The notes: generated from the sequence alone by a model not told the origin. A DNA stretch of 64,000 nt from Rhodobacteraceae bacterium WFHF2C18 (GCA_002166865.1 NHTQ01000001.1:558001-622000); one strand, 5' to 3'; counted from the first letter of the stretch, positions 45,181 through 54,616 are shown. Program-made: numbers and translations.

Positions 45181-46551
45181 TCAGACGGCCTGCGCGTCCT
45201 TGCGGCTGTCGCGCAGGTTCGAGAGTTCCTCGGCCACCAGGAAGGCCAGTTCGAGCGACTGGCTGGCATTCAGCCGGGGGTCGCAGGCGGTGTGGTAGCG
45301 GTCCGAAAGGTTTTCCTCGCTCACCGCGCGCATGCCGCCGGTGCATTCGGTCACGTCCTGGCCGGTCATCTCGAAGTGCACGCCGCCGGGGGTGGTACCC
45401 TCGGCCTTGTGGACGGCGAAGAACTCCTGCACCTCGCGCAGCACGGCGTCGAACGGCCGGGTCTTGTAGCCGGAGGCCGATTTCACCGTGTTGCCGTGCA
45501 TCGGGTCGCAGACCCAGACGACGTTGGCGCCCTCCTGCTGGACGGTCTTGATCAGGCGCGGCAGGTGTTCGGCCACGTTGCCGGCGCCGAAGCGTGTGAT
45601 CAGGGTCAGCCGGCCGGGCTCGTTCTCGGGGTTGAGCTTGGCCATGAGCACCTTGAGATCCTCGGCCGTCATCGAGGGGCCGCACTTGAGCCCCACCGGG
45701 TTGAGCACGCCGCGGGCGAATTCAACGTGCGCGCCGTCGGGCTGGCGCGTGCGGTCGCCGATCCAGATCATGTGGCCCGATCCGGCCAGCCACTTTCCGC
45801 TGGTGGAATCGAGCCGGCACAGCGCCTCTTCGTATTCCAGCAGCAGCGCCTCGTGCGAGGTGTAGAAATCCACCGTGCGCAACTCGTGCTGGGTGTCCGC
45901 CGTCATGCCCGCCGCCGACATGAAATCCAGCGTGTCCTGGATGCGGCTGGCCATTTCGCGGTATTTCTCGGCCTTCTCGCCCTCGGTGAAGCCCAGCGTC
46001 CAGGCATGCACGCGGTGCACGTCGGCGAAGCCGCCGGTGGAAAAGGCGCGCAGCAGGTTCAGCGTGGCCGCGGCCTGCGTGTAGGCCTGCAGCATCTTGT
46101 CGGGATCGGGCACCCGGGCCTCTTCGGTGAAGGCCAGTTCGTTGATGATGTCGCCGCGGTAGCTGGGCAGCTCCACGCCGTCCTGCACCTCGGTCGGCGC
46201 GCTGCGCGGCTTGGCGAACTGGCCGGCCATGCGGCCCACCTTGACCACCGGCACCTTGGCGCCGTAGGTCAGGACCATCGCCATCTGCAGCATCACCTTG
46301 AAGGTGTCGCGGATCGCGTCGGCGCTGAACTGGTCGAAGGCCTCGGCGCAATCGCCGCCCTGCAGCAGGAACGCCTCGCCCCGGGCGGCGGCGCCCAGGT
46401 CACGCTTGAGCCGGCGCGCCTCGCCGGCGAAGACCAGGGGCGGATACTGCGACAGCCGGGACTCTGCCCGGGCGAGCGCCTCGGGGTCGGTATAGTCCGG
46501 CATCTGAACCCGGGGCTTGCTGCGCCAGTCGGATTTGTGCCATTCAGCCAT
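45181..46551 (-). CDS. aroG: Class II (plant-type) DAHP synthase
   Basis: A 456-residue enzyme condensing phosphoenolpyruvate and erythrose 4-phosphate to DAHP, the first step of the shikimate pathway. It is of the class II type, with [56 protein letters not shown] and [10 protein letters not shown] giving the metal and phosphate site. There is no similarity to class I AroFGH. ATG 46551 (MAEWHKSDW) is chosen over a longer frame because GGCGACGAAAAG precedes it and the family starts here. It is divergent from the GlxA-type regulator. Confidence 0.95.
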   Translation of the reverse strand: MAEWHKSDWRSKPRVQMPDYTDPEALARAESRLSQYPPLVFAGEARRLKRDLGAAARGEAFLLQGGDCAEAFDQFSADAIRDTFKVMLQMAMVLTYGAKVPVVKVGRMAGQFAKPRSAPTEVQDGVELPSYRGDIINELAFTEEARVPDPDKMLQAYTQAAATLNLLRAFSTGGFADVHRVHAWTLGFTEGEKAEKYREMASRIQDTLDFMSAAGMTADTQHELRTVDFYTSHEALLLEYEEALCRLDSTSGKWLAGSGHMIWIGDRTRQPDGAHVEFARGVLNPVGLKCGPSMTAEDLKVLMAKLNPENEPGRLTLITRFGAGNVAEHLPRLIKTVQQEGANVVWVCDPMHGNTVKSASGYKTRPFDAVLREVQEFFAVHKAEGTTPGGVHFEMTGQDVTECTGGMRAVSEENLSDRYHTACDPRLNASQSLELAFLVAEELSNLRDSRKDAQAV

Positions 46552-46727
46552 CTTTTCGTCTCCGCTTTCAGAATTCCAATGGAGGCCTATATTATACCTG
46601 TTGGCAATAGACCATAACCGTTCTTCACGAATCTGCGCAATTGCCGCGCACGGCCCTTGCCATTCGCGCAACTTTCGTGAAAGACGCATCGTCAGGGTGG
46701 AGTGCAGAGCAGGAGAGGAACGTCGCT

Positions 46728-47738
46728 TTGCAAAAGCAGATGTCACGCATCGATGTCGAACCGCGCGGGACCGGTGAAGGACCGCGGCGTTTCGTCTTCG
46801 TTCTGCTGGAGAACTTCTCGCTGTTGAGCTACGCGGCGGCGGTGGAGTGCCTGCGCATCGCCAACCGCATGGCCAGCGCGCCGCTTTACGAATGGATCGT
46901 GACCGCCGACACCGACGAGCTGGTATCCTGTTCGGCCGGCTCGCGGTTCCAGGTCGATCAGCCCCTGGGCGAGCTGAACCGCGACGACACCGTGCTTTTG
47001 TGCGGCGGGGCCGAGATCCAGAAGGCCACGACCAAGCGGCTGCTCAACTGGGTGCGGCGCGAAGCCCGCCGCGGCCTGCGCATGGGCGGGCTGTGCACGG
47101 CCGCCTACGTGCTGGCGCGCGCCGGGCTGCTGGACGGCAAGCGCGCCACCATCCACTGGGAGAACCACGACAGCTTCGCCGAGGAGTTCGACGAGGTGCA
47201 GCTGACCAAGTCGGTCTTCGTGGTGGATGGCAACCGGATGACGACCGCCGGGGGCACGTCATCGATCGACCTGATGCTCAAGGTCATCGCCGCCGACCAC
47301 GGCGAGAAGCTGGCCAACGCGGTGGCCGACCAGTTGATCTATTCGGCGATCCGCACCGACCAGGACACCCAGCGGCTATCGGTGCCCACGCGCATCGGCG
47401 TGCGCCACCCCAAGCTGAGCCAGGTCATCCAGATGATGGAACAGAACATCGAGGAGCCGATCAGCCCCTCGATCCTGGCCAAGGAGGTGGGGATGTCCAC
47501 CCGGCAGTTGGAGCGGCTTTTCCGGCGCTACCTCAACCGCTCGCCCAAGCGCTACTACATGGAACTCAGGCTGCAGAAGGCGCGCAACCTGCTGATGCAG
47601 ACCGACATGACGGTGATCAACGTCGCGCTGGCCTGCGGGTTCGCCTCGCCCTCGCATTTCTCCAAGTGCTATCGGGCGCATTACAACACCACGCCCTACC
47701 GCGAGCGCGGCACGCAGGCCGCCCGGCTGACGGTCTGA
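46728..47738 (+). CDS. GlxA-type AraC-family regulator
   Basis: A 336-residue transcription factor with an N-terminal class I glutamine amidotransferase-like (DJ-1/PfpI) domain (about residues 18-190: [19 protein letters not shown], then [14 protein letters not shown]) and a C-terminal AraC domain with two helix-turn-helix units (about 235-325: [20 protein letters not shown] and [18 protein letters not shown]). The nucleophile elbow keeps a Cys (GLCTA). TTG 46728 is chosen because AGGAGAGG stands 9 bases before it; ATG 46740 is the alternative and lacks a site. Relatives control glycine betaine, carnitine or dimethylglycine catabolism; the ligand here is unknown. Confidence 0.9.
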   Translation: MQKQMSRIDVEPRGTGEGPRRFVFVLLENFSLLSYAAAVECLRIANRMASAPLYEWIVTADTDELVSCSAGSRFQVDQPLGELNRDDTVLLCGGAEIQKATTKRLLNWVRREARRGLRMGGLCTAAYVLARAGLLDGKRATIHWENHDSFAEEFDEVQLTKSVFVVDGNRMTTAGGTSSIDLMLKVIAADHGEKLANAVADQLIYSAIRTDQDTQRLSVPTRIGVRHPKLSQVIQMMEQNIEEPISPSILAKEVGMSTRQLERLFRRYLNRSPKRYYMELRLQKARNLLMQTDMTVINVALACGFASPSHFSKCYRAHYNTTPYRERGTQAARLTV

Positions 47739-47827
47739 GCGACCGTTTTGACGGGGGGAGGCGCTGCCCCCGTCGTCCGGCGGGCGACGCCCCCGGCGCA
47801 TTCTCGGCAAGATGACGGGGCGCGGCG

Positions 47828-48922
47828 TCAGCGCGGGGTTATGCGGTAAAGCGTGCCGTTGTCCACCGACAGGAACCAGATCGCGCCCTCGGGGCCTTCG
47901 GCCACGTGGCGCACGCGGCCGGTTTCGGGGCCGCGGATCTGGCCCAGTTCCGCCAACGGGTCCCCGCCCAGCCGAGCGATGTAATCGAACTTGAGCGCGC
48001 CCACGAAGATCTGACCGCGCCAATCGGGCCAGAGCGTGCCGGAGTAGATCATCATGCCCGACGGGGCGATCGAGGGGTCCCAGTAGTAAGCGGGCTGCGC
48101 CATGCCTTCCTTGTGGGTGCCGACGCCGATCTTCGCGCCGGAGTAGTGAGTGCCGTAGGCGATCACCGGCCAGCCGTAGTTGACGCCCTTCTCGATCCGG
48201 TTGATCTCGTCCCCGCCGCGGGCGCCGTGCTCGACAACCCAGAGATTGCCCTCCAGGTCCAGCGCCGCCCCCTGGGCGTTGCGGTGGCCGTAGGACCAGA
48301 TCTCGGGCAGGGCGTCGTCGCGATCCGCGAAGGGGTTGCCGGGTGGCACCGAGCCGTCCTTGGCGAGGCGCAGGACCGCACCGTTGGCACGCGACAGATC
48401 CTGGGCCGACGGGCGGTCGCCGCGATCGCCCAGCGTGACAAAGAGGTGCCCGTCGGGGGCCTCGACCAGCCGCGACCCGAAATGGCGCCCGCCCGAGGTG
48501 CCCGGCTGCATTTCCCAGATGACGGTCCAGTCCTCCAGACGCTGCGCATCCGCGCTGAGCCGGGCGCGCGCCACGGCCGTGCCGGCGCCGCGGGCCTGGC
48601 GCTTGGCGAAGGTGAAGAACAGGGTGCGCGTCCGCGCAAAATCGCGCGGGACGAGCACGTCCAGCAAGCCGCCCTGCCCCACCGCCGCGATGTCGCCCAC
48701 GCCGCTGACGGCATGCCGCCTGTCCCCGTCCACCCGCAGAAGGCGGCCGGGGCGTTCGGTGACAAGCAGGCTGCCGTCGGGGAGGAAATCGACCGCCCAG
48801 GGGGCATCGAGCCCCTCGACCACGGGCGTGACGGCGAGCGTGCCGGTGTCCTGCGCGGGGGCGGATGTGGTCAGCGCCAGCGACAGCAGCGCGGCGGCGA
48901 GGGCTGTGACGGGAAATCGCAT
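47828..48922 (-). CDS. PQQ-dependent aldose sugar dehydrogenase (YliI-like)
   Basis: A 364-residue periplasmic six-bladed beta-propeller enzyme of the soluble glucose dehydrogenase/YliI family. A signal peptide ends near residue 25 (TSAPAQ). Landmarks are LDAPWAVDFLPDGSLLVTER, the catalytic His segment GGRHFGSRLVEAPDG, YGHRNAQGAALD, VEHGARGGDEINRI and YYWDPSIAPSGMMIY. It oxidises an aldose with PQQ as cofactor; the sugar is not known. ATG 48922 is chosen because GGAGAG precedes it and it begins the signal peptide; the frame is open further upstream by chance. Confidence 0.92.
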   Translation of the reverse strand: MRFPVTALAAALLSLALTTSAPAQDTGTLAVTPVVEGLDAPWAVDFLPDGSLLVTERPGRLLRVDGDRRHAVSGVGDIAAVGQGGLLDVLVPRDFARTRTLFFTFAKRQARGAGTAVARARLSADAQRLEDWTVIWEMQPGTSGGRHFGSRLVEAPDGHLFVTLGDRGDRPSAQDLSRANGAVLRLAKDGSVPPGNPFADRDDALPEIWSYGHRNAQGAALDLEGNLWVVEHGARGGDEINRIEKGVNYGWPVIAYGTHYSGAKIGVGTHKEGMAQPAYYWDPSIAPSGMMIYSGTLWPDWRGQIFVGALKFDYIARLGGDPLAELGQIRGPETGRVRHVAEGPEGAIWFLSVDNGTLYRITPR

Positions 48923-49082
48923 GGGGCTCTCCGGCATTGTCGGGGCTGGCCCCAAGCGTTGGCCACCCCGGCTGCCCGCGTCAATGGCCCAGACGCCGCA
49001 GGCGGCGCGCATCGAGCCTTTTCTTTTGCGACGCGCGATAATACGGTCGCGCCCGGACATATCGTTCCAACCAGGGAGACTG

Positions 49083-50273
49083 ATGATGAAGAAACTGCTT
49101 CTCGCGACCGCGGCCTCGGCGCTGACCGCCGGTGCCGCCGCTGCCGATAACCACGAGGTCAAGATCGGCGTGATCCTGGGCTTCACCGGCCCAATCGAAT
49201 CACTGACGCCGCACATGGCCGCCGGCGCCGAGATGGCGATGGAAGAAGTCACCGAGAGCGGCAACTTGCTGGACGGCAGGACCGTGACGCCGGTGCGCGC
49301 CGATTCCACCTGCATCGATTCCGGCGCCGCCACCTCCGCGGCCGAACGCCTGATCACGGCGGAGGGCGTGAAGGGCATCATGGGCGCGGACTGCTCGGGC
49401 GTGACCGGCGCGGTCCTGACCAACGTGGCCGTGCCGAACGGCATGGTGATGATCTCGCCCTCGGCCACGTCGCCGGCCCTCTCCACGACCGAGGACAACG
49501 GCCTGTTTTTCCGCACCGCGCCCTCTGACGCGCGCCAGGGCGAGGTGATGGCCAAGATCCTGATGGACCGCGGCATCGAGGACGTGGCGGTCACCTACAC
49601 CAACAACGACTACGGCAAGGGCCTGGCCGACAGCTTCGAGACATCCTACGAGGATCTGGGGGGCACGGTCACGATCTCGGCCGCGCACGAGGACGGCAAG
49701 GCCGACTACTCCGCCGAGGTGGCCTCGCTTGCCTCGGCGGGCGGCGAGCGGCTGCTCGTGGCGGGCTACGTGGACCAGGGCGGTTCGGGCATCGTGCGCT
49801 CGGCGCTGGACTCGGGGGCCTTCGACACGTTCCACTTCCCCGACGGGATGATCGGCGAGGCGCTTGAAGAGAACTTCGGCGAGGAGATCGACGGCTCGAC
49901 CGGCCAGCATCCGGGCACCGACAGCCCCGGCAAGGACCGGTTCCAGGAGATGGTGGGCGACAAGTTCCAGGCGACCTCGCCCTTCGCGCCGGAATCCTAC
50001 GACGCGGCCGCGCTCATCATGCTGGCCATGCAGGCCGCCGAGTCCACCGATCCCGGCGACTACAAGGACGAGGTGATGGATGTCGCCAACGCCCCGGGCG
50101 AGAAGATCTATCCCGGCGATCTGGGCAAGGCGCTGGAGATCATTGCCGAGGGCGGCGATGTCGATTATGTCGGCGCGACCGCCGTGGAGCTGATCGGGCC
50201 GGGCGAATCCGCCGGCAACTACCGCGAGATCATCTTCGAGGGCGGCGAGATGCAGACGGTGCAGTACCACTGA
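49083..50273 (+). CDS. Branched-chain amino acid-type ABC substrate-binding protein
   Basis: A 396-residue periplasmic binding protein of the LivK/LivJ class (type I fold). Its signal peptide ends near AAAADN (residues 19-24). Landmarks are KIGVILGFTGPIESLTPHM, DSTCIDSGAATSAAERLI, SPSATSPALS and YTNNDYGKGLADSFE. ATG 49083 and 49086 are adjacent in-frame starts after CAGGGAGA. It is the first gene of a five-gene importer operon (binding protein, LivG, LivF, LivH, LivM). The ligand could be branched-chain or other amino acids or amides; the sequence does not decide. A hairpin follows the gene and probably raises its level above that of the others. Confidence 0.92.
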   Translation: MMKKLLLATAASALTAGAAAADNHEVKIGVILGFTGPIESLTPHMAAGAEMAMEEVTESGNLLDGRTVTPVRADSTCIDSGAATSAAERLITAEGVKGIMGADCSGVTGAVLTNVAVPNGMVMISPSATSPALSTTEDNGLFFRTAPSDARQGEVMAKILMDRGIEDVAVTYTNNDYGKGLADSFETSYEDLGGTVTISAAHEDGKADYSAEVASLASAGGERLLVAGYVDQGGSGIVRSALDSGAFDTFHFPDGMIGEALEENFGEEIDGSTGQHPGTDSPGKDRFQEMVGDKFQATSPFAPESYDAAALIMLAMQAAESTDPGDYKDEVMDVANAPGEKIYPGDLGKALEIIAEGGDVDYVGATAVELIGPGESAGNYREIIFEGGEMQTVQYH

Positions 50274-50302
50274 TCGGCGCACCGGCAGGGACACGGACAG
50301 GG

Positions 50303-50327
50303 CAGCCCCGGGCGCGATCCGGGGCTG
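50303..50327 (+). terminator. Hairpin between the binding-protein gene and livG
   Basis: A perfect 9-base-pair stem CAGCCCCGG/CCGGGGCTG with a 7-base loop, 29 bases after the stop codon and followed by TTCC. With no long T run it probably gives partial termination or protects the upstream message from 3' decay. Confidence 0.65.
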
Positions 50328-50368
50328 TTCCAACAAGAAGGGGGCCGCCAAGGCCCGAAGGGGGACAG

Positions 50369-51157
50369 ATGATCGTCGTCCAGGACGTTCACAAGCATTT
50401 CGGCGGCTTCCACGCCGTGGACGGCGCCAACCTGGAGATCCGCGAGGGCACGATCACCGGCTTGATCGGGCCGAACGGTGCGGGAAAAACCACGCTTTTC
50501 AACGTGATCGCCGGCGTTCTTAAGCCCACGTCCGGAACTGTGACCATGGCCGGGGAGGACATCACCGCCCTGCCGCCGCACGTGCTGTTCCACAAGGGGC
50601 TTCTGCGCACCTTCCAGATCGCGCACGAGTTCGGATCGATGACGGTGCGCGAGAACCTGATGATGGTGCCCGGGGGGCAGTCCGGCGAGGTGTTGTGGAA
50701 ATCCTGGCTTCAGCGCGGACGCATCCGCGCGGAGGAACGCGCCCTGCGCGACAAGGCCGACGAGGTGCTGGAGTTTCTCACCATCGACCATCTGGCCGAG
50801 GAAAAGGCGGCCAACCTGTCGGGCGGGCAGAAGAAGCTTCTGGAACTGGGCCGCACGATGATGGTGGATGCGCGAATCGTTTTCCTTGACGAGGTTGGCG
50901 CGGGTGTGAACCGCGCCCTTCTGCGGACCATCGGCGATGCGATCCTCAAGCTCAACGCCGAACGCGGCTACACCTTTGTTGTCATCGAGCACGACATGGA
51001 TTTCATCGAACGGCTTTGCGACCCGGTGATCTGCATGGCCGAGGGAAAGGTGCTGGCCGAGGGCACGCTGGCCGAGATCAAGGCCAACGAGCAGGTGATC
51101 GAGGCCTACCTGGGCACCGGCCTGAAGAATCGCGCGACACTGGAGACACAGGCATGA
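50369..51157 (+). CDS. livG: LivG-type ABC ATPase
   Basis: A 262-residue ATPase of a branched-chain amino acid-type importer. Walker A is GLIGPNGAGKTTLFNVIAG (about residues 31-49), the signature is LSGGQKKLLELGRTMM, Walker B is IVFLDEVGAGVN, and the switch His lies in VVIEHDMDFI. The LivG-specific insertion after the Q-loop (RTFQIAHEFGSMTV) is present. Walker B ends in EVGAG instead of the more usual EPAAG. The stop TGA overlaps the ATG of a 44-codon frame that in turn overlaps livF. Confidence 0.95.
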   Translation: MIVVQDVHKHFGGFHAVDGANLEIREGTITGLIGPNGAGKTTLFNVIAGVLKPTSGTVTMAGEDITALPPHVLFHKGLLRTFQIAHEFGSMTVRENLMMVPGGQSGEVLWKSWLQRGRIRAEERALRDKADEVLEFLTIDHLAEEKAANLSGGQKKLLELGRTMMVDARIVFLDEVGAGVNRALLRTIGDAILKLNAERGYTFVVIEHDMDFIERLCDPVICMAEGKVLAEGTLAEIKANEQVIEAYLGTGLKNRATLETQA

Positions 51158-51288
51158 GACGGGGAGTGGCAGGGGGCGCGATGGTGATGCAGCCCGCGGG
51201 CGGCGAGGGTCTGACCCCGCGGAGTGACGGCGTGCGCGGCGACATGCTGGCGCGCGTCGGCCTGTCCAAGCCGGAGGTCGCATCGTGA
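51154..51288 (+). CDS. Possible 44-residue micro-protein between livG and livF
   Basis: ATG 51154 overlaps the livG stop (ATGA) and its TGA at 51286-51288 overlaps the GTG start of livF, so the frame exactly bridges the two genes. The product is Gly- and Arg-rich with no membrane segment (MRRGVAGGAMVMQPAGG at the start, LARVGLSKPEVAS at the end). Either it is a real small protein, or it is a translational bridge that lets ribosomes reach livF. I recognise no family. The overlap at both ends is the only evidence. Confidence 0.4.
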   Translation: MRRGVAGGAMVMQPAGGEGLTPRSDGVRGDMLARVGLSKPEVAS

Positions 51289-52115
51289 GCGGCAATCCCT
51301 ACCAGGACGATCGCGGCAACAAGGACCGCACGATCACCCGCCCGGGCCCGGAGCGGGAGTCCTATCCCGTGGAACCCGGCGGCGAGGCGGTGAAGGTCGC
51401 CGAACCCGGCGCCTTCCTGATCGGCGAGGAAATGACGGGAGGCTACGGCAAGGGCCCCGACATCCTGCACGCCTGCACCGTTGCGGTGGAGCGCGGCGAG
51501 ATCGCGGTGATCGTGGGCCCCAACGGCGCGGGCAAGTCCACGGCGATGAAGGCGCTCTTCGGGATGCTGGACCTGCGGCAGGGGCACGTGCGCCTGGACG
51601 GCGAGGACATCACGGCGCTGTCCCCGCAGGACCGGGTGGCCAAGGGCATGGGGTTCGTGCCGCAGAACAACAACATCTTCACCTCGATGACGGTCGAGGA
51701 GAACCTGGAGATGGGCGCCTTCATCCGCCGCGACGACATCACCGAGACGATGGAGCAGGTCTATGACCTGTTCCCCGTGCTGCGGGAGAAGCGCAACCAG
51801 GCCGCCGGCGAGTTGTCGGGCGGGCAGCGACAGCAGGTCGCCGTGGGCCGGGCGCTGATGACCAAGCCCAAGGTGCTGATGCTGGACGAGCCGACGGCGG
51901 GCGTCAGCCCGATCGTCATGGACGAGCTGTTCGACCGCATCATCGAGGTCAGCCGCACCGGCATCCCGATCCTGATGGTCGAGCAGAACGCGCGCCAGGC
52001 GCTGGAGATCGCCGACAAGGGATACGTCATGGTGCAGGGGCGCAACGCCTATACCGGGACGGGCAAGGAACTTCTGGCCGACCCGGACGTGCGCCGGTCG
52101 TTTCTGGGGGGATGA
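51285..52115 (+). CDS. livF: LivF-type ABC ATPase with N-terminal extension
   Basis: A 276-residue ATPase, partner of LivG. Walker A is VIVGPNGAGKSTAMKALFG, the Q-loop is GFVPQNNNIFTSMTVEENL, the signature is LSGGQRQQVAVGRALM, Walker B is VLMLDEPTAGVSP, and the switch motif is LMVEQNARQAL. LivF proteins are usually about 235 residues; the first 45 residues here are hydrophilic, rich in Pro, Glu and Arg, and likely disordered. GTG 51285 is fixed by overlap with the upstream 44-codon frame, but a start farther in, near ATG 51433, would give a shorter ATPase lacking part of the first strand. Confidence 0.92.
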   Translation: MSGNPYQDDRGNKDRTITRPGPERESYPVEPGGEAVKVAEPGAFLIGEEMTGGYGKGPDILHACTVAVERGEIAVIVGPNGAGKSTAMKALFGMLDLRQGHVRLDGEDITALSPQDRVAKGMGFVPQNNNIFTSMTVEENLEMGAFIRRDDITETMEQVYDLFPVLREKRNQAAGELSGGQRQQVAVGRALMTKPKVLMLDEPTAGVSPIVMDELFDRIIEVSRTGIPILMVEQNARQALEIADKGYVMVQGRNAYTGTGKELLADPDVRRSFLGG

Positions 52116-52258
52116 GCGATGCCTGATGCCGCCCGCCGCCGCCTTGCCCGAGCGGGGCTTGTGACTTTTCCACATAGGGGCCGGAATTTTGTGGATGAAC
52201 CTGTGACAGATTTGACAATTCCCGACATCGGGCGCGGGTCGCGCCGGGGGGAGTGCTG
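52116..52258. other. Gap in the liv operon with two DnaA-box-like sites
   Basis: This 143-base gap between livF and livH is the longest in the operon. It holds TTTTCCACA (52166-52174) and, inverted, TGTGGATGA (52190-52198), each one mismatch from the DnaA box TTATCCACA. A TTGACA occurs at 52214 but I see no fitting -10. No gene is visible. An internal promoter for livHM is possible. Confidence 0.3.
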
Positions 52259-53269
52259 ATGGACCTTCTCAACGCCATCGTGGCGCTGTCCAACTTCGTG
52301 CTGGTGCCGGCCATCGCCTATGGCAGCCAACTGGCGCTGGGGGCGCTGGGGGTGACGCTGATCTACGGGATCCTGCGGTTCTCCAACTTCGCCCACGGCG
52401 ACACCATGGCCTTCGGCACGATGGTGACCATCCTGGTGACATGGTGGTTCCAGGCCGCGGGGATCGGGCTGGGCCCGCTGCCCACGGCCCTTCTGGCCCT
52501 GCCCGCGGGAATCGCGGCCTGCATGCTGCTGCTCCTGGCCACCGACAGGGTCGTCTACCGGTTCTACCGCGCGCAGCGGGCCAAGCCGGTGATCCTGGTC
52601 ATCGTGTCGATCGGGGTGATGTTCATCCTCAACGGGCTGGTGCGCTTCATCATCGGGCCGGGCGAGCAGCGCTTCGCCGATGGCGAGCGGTTCATCATCA
52701 CCGCGCGCGATTTCAAGGAGATGACGGGCCTGGCGGAAGGGCTGGCGCTGAAGACCACCCAGGGCATCACCCTGGTGACGGCCATCATCGTGGTGGCGCT
52801 GCTTTTCTGGTTCCTCAATCGCACCCGGACCGGCAAGTCCATGCGCGCCTATTCGGACAACGAGGACCTGGCCCTGCTGTCGGGGATCAATCCCGATCGC
52901 GTGGTCATGGTGACCTGGCTGATCGTGGCCGCGCTGGCCACGGTGGCGGGCGTGCTTTACGGCCTCGACAAGAGCTTCAAGCCCTTCACCTACTTCCAGC
53001 TTTTGCTGCCGGTCTTTGCCAGCGCCATCGTCGGCGGGCTGGGCAACCCGGTGGGGGCCATCGCCGGGGGCTTCATCATCGCCTTCTCGGAGGTGATGAT
53101 CACCTACGCCTGGAAGAAGGTCCTGGGCTATCTGCTGCCCGAAAGCCTTGCGCCCGACAGCCTGGTGCAGCTTCTGAGCACCGACTACAAGTTCGCGGTC
53201 AGCTTCGTCATCCTGCTGATCGTGCTCCTGTTCCGCCCGACGGGCCTGTTCCGGGGGAAAGCCGTATGA
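52259..53269 (+). CDS. livH: LivH-type permease
   Basis: A 336-residue inner-membrane permease of the branched-chain amino acid-type importer, with about eight to nine helices. Landmarks are GSQLALGALGVTLIYGILRF with the FSNFAHGD motif, the conserved loop SMRAYSDNEDLALLSGIN that contacts the ATPase, and ASAIVGGLGNPVGAIAGG. ATG 52259 has GGGGGGAG upstream at a spacing of 5; GTG 52253 is also in frame. Its stop overlaps the livM start (ATGA). A hydrophilic insert near residues 140-165 (GPGEQRFADGERF) lies in the periplasm. Confidence 0.94.
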   Translation: MDLLNAIVALSNFVLVPAIAYGSQLALGALGVTLIYGILRFSNFAHGDTMAFGTMVTILVTWWFQAAGIGLGPLPTALLALPAGIAACMLLLLATDRVVYRFYRAQRAKPVILVIVSIGVMFILNGLVRFIIGPGEQRFADGERFIITARDFKEMTGLAEGLALKTTQGITLVTAIIVVALLFWFLNRTRTGKSMRAYSDNEDLALLSGINPDRVVMVTWLIVAALATVAGVLYGLDKSFKPFTYFQLLLPVFASAIVGGLGNPVGAIAGGFIIAFSEVMITYAWKKVLGYLLPESLAPDSLVQLLSTDYKFAVSFVILLIVLLFRPTGLFRGKAV

Positions 53270-54570
53270 GCGAGCCGCTGAAGAATACCCTGCTGTTCGT
53301 GCTGGTGGCGGGGCTTATCCTGCTGACCGGCTTCGTGCAGAGCTGGAGCACCGCGCTGCTGATCCTCAACATGGGGCTCATCTCGGCGGTGATGTCGCTG
53401 GGGGTGAACCTGCAGTGGGGCTACGCCGGGCTGTTCAACGTGGGGGTCATGGGGTTCGTCGCCCTGGGCGGCCTGGCGGCCGTGCTGGTGGCCATGCCCC
53501 CCACGGTGGATGCCTGGGCCGCCGGCGGCATGCGCGTGATGGCCGGGCTGATCATCGGTGCGGCCGTCATCGTGGCGGCGGCCATGACCCTGCGGTTCCT
53601 GCCGAGGTCGCGCTGGCGGACACTGGCGGTGCTGGTGATCCTGGTGGGCGGGTTCTTCCTGTACCGCGGGGTGTTCGACCCCGGGGTCGAGGCGGTGGAG
53701 GATGTCAACCCCGCCGGCACCGGCTACCTGGGCGGGCTGGGCCTGCCGGTACTGGTGGCCTGGCCGGTGGGCGGGCTGCTGGCGGCCGGCGCGGCCTGGA
53801 TCATCGGCAAGGCGGCCCTGGGCCTGCGCAGCGATTACCTGGCCATCGCCACCCTGGGCATCGCCGAGATCATCCTGGCCATCCTGAAGAACGAGGACTG
53901 GCTGAGCCGCGGCGTCAAGAACGTCAGCGGCATCCCCCGCCCCGTGCCCTACGAGGTGGAGCTGCAGGAAACCGCCTGGTTCGTGGAGGGCGCGCAGCGT
54001 ATCGGCGTGGACCCGGTGACGGCCTCGTCGCTCTACATCAAGGTGGCCTATGCGGGGCTGTTCGCCGTGGTGTTGATCATCCTGCTGGGGCTGGCGCAAC
54101 TGGCCCTGAACAGCCCCTGGGGCCGGATGATGCGCGCCATCCGCGACAACGAGACCGCGGCCGAGGCCATGGGCAAGAACGTCACCCGCCGGCACCTTCA
54201 GGTTTTCGTGCTGGGCTCGGCGGTAGTCGGCATGGCCGGCGCGATGATGACCACGCTGGACGGGCAGTTGATCCCGACCGCCTACCAGCCGCTGCGCTTC
54301 ACCTTCCTGATCTGGGTGATGGTGATCGTGGGCGGCTCGGGCAACAACCTGGGCGCGGTGCTGGGCGGCTTCCTGGTGTGGTTCCTCTGGGTGCAGGTGG
54401 AACCGATCGGCCATTGGCTGATGCAAGTGGTGACTGCCCCCCTGGCCGAGGGCAGCGCGCTGAAGGCGCATCTGCTGGAAAGTGCGGCGCACATGCGGCT
54501 GTTCACCATGGGGCTGGTTCTGTTGCTGGTCCTTCGGTTCAGCCCCCGCGGCCTGATCCCCGAGAAATAG
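53266..54570 (+). CDS. livM: LivM-type permease with inserted membrane segment
   Basis: A 434-residue permease, partner of LivH. Typical LivM features are VNLQWGYAGLFNVGVMGFVALGG, GLRSDYLAIATLGIAEI, the ATPase-contact loop RAIRDNETAAEAMGKN and VMVIVGGSGNNLGAVLGG. It is longer than usual (about 300-350): residues 85-165 add two extra hydrophobic stretches and a periplasmic loop before the conserved DYLAIATLG block. ATG 53266 overlaps the livH stop by four bases. It is the last gene of the operon; a GC-rich hairpin follows at 54575. Confidence 0.94.
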   Translation: MSEPLKNTLLFVLVAGLILLTGFVQSWSTALLILNMGLISAVMSLGVNLQWGYAGLFNVGVMGFVALGGLAAVLVAMPPTVDAWAAGGMRVMAGLIIGAAVIVAAAMTLRFLPRSRWRTLAVLVILVGGFFLYRGVFDPGVEAVEDVNPAGTGYLGGLGLPVLVAWPVGGLLAAGAAWIIGKAALGLRSDYLAIATLGIAEIILAILKNEDWLSRGVKNVSGIPRPVPYEVELQETAWFVEGAQRIGVDPVTASSLYIKVAYAGLFAVVLIILLGLAQLALNSPWGRMMRAIRDNETAAEAMGKNVTRRHLQVFVLGSAVVGMAGAMMTTLDGQLIPTAYQPLRFTFLIWVMVIVGGSGNNLGAVLGGFLVWFLWVQVEPIGHWLMQVVTAPLAEGSALKAHLLESAAHMRLFTMGLVLLLVLRFSPRGLIPEK

Positions 54571-54574
54571 GGCG

Positions 54575-54595
54575 GCGCCGGGCCCGGCCCGGCGC
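54575..54595. terminator. Hairpin between convergent livM and dxs
   Basis: A perfect 8-base-pair stem GCGCCGGG/CCCGGCGC with a 5-base loop lies 5 bases after the livM stop in the 46-base gap between the convergent genes. No T run follows on either strand, so its strength is uncertain. Confidence 0.55.
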
Positions 54596-54616
54596 TGACG
54601 GCCGCAAGGCGCCTTG

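Noticed and set aside
48937-49594. Upstream extension of the sugar dehydrogenase frame by about 220 codons.
   Set aside because: It lies antisense to the binding-protein gene at 49083; the signal peptide at 48922 fixes the real start.
52166-52198. A replication origin at the DnaA-box-like pair.
   Set aside because: Only two imperfect boxes, no AT-rich unwinding region, and they lie inside an operon with no dnaA, repC or parAB nearby.
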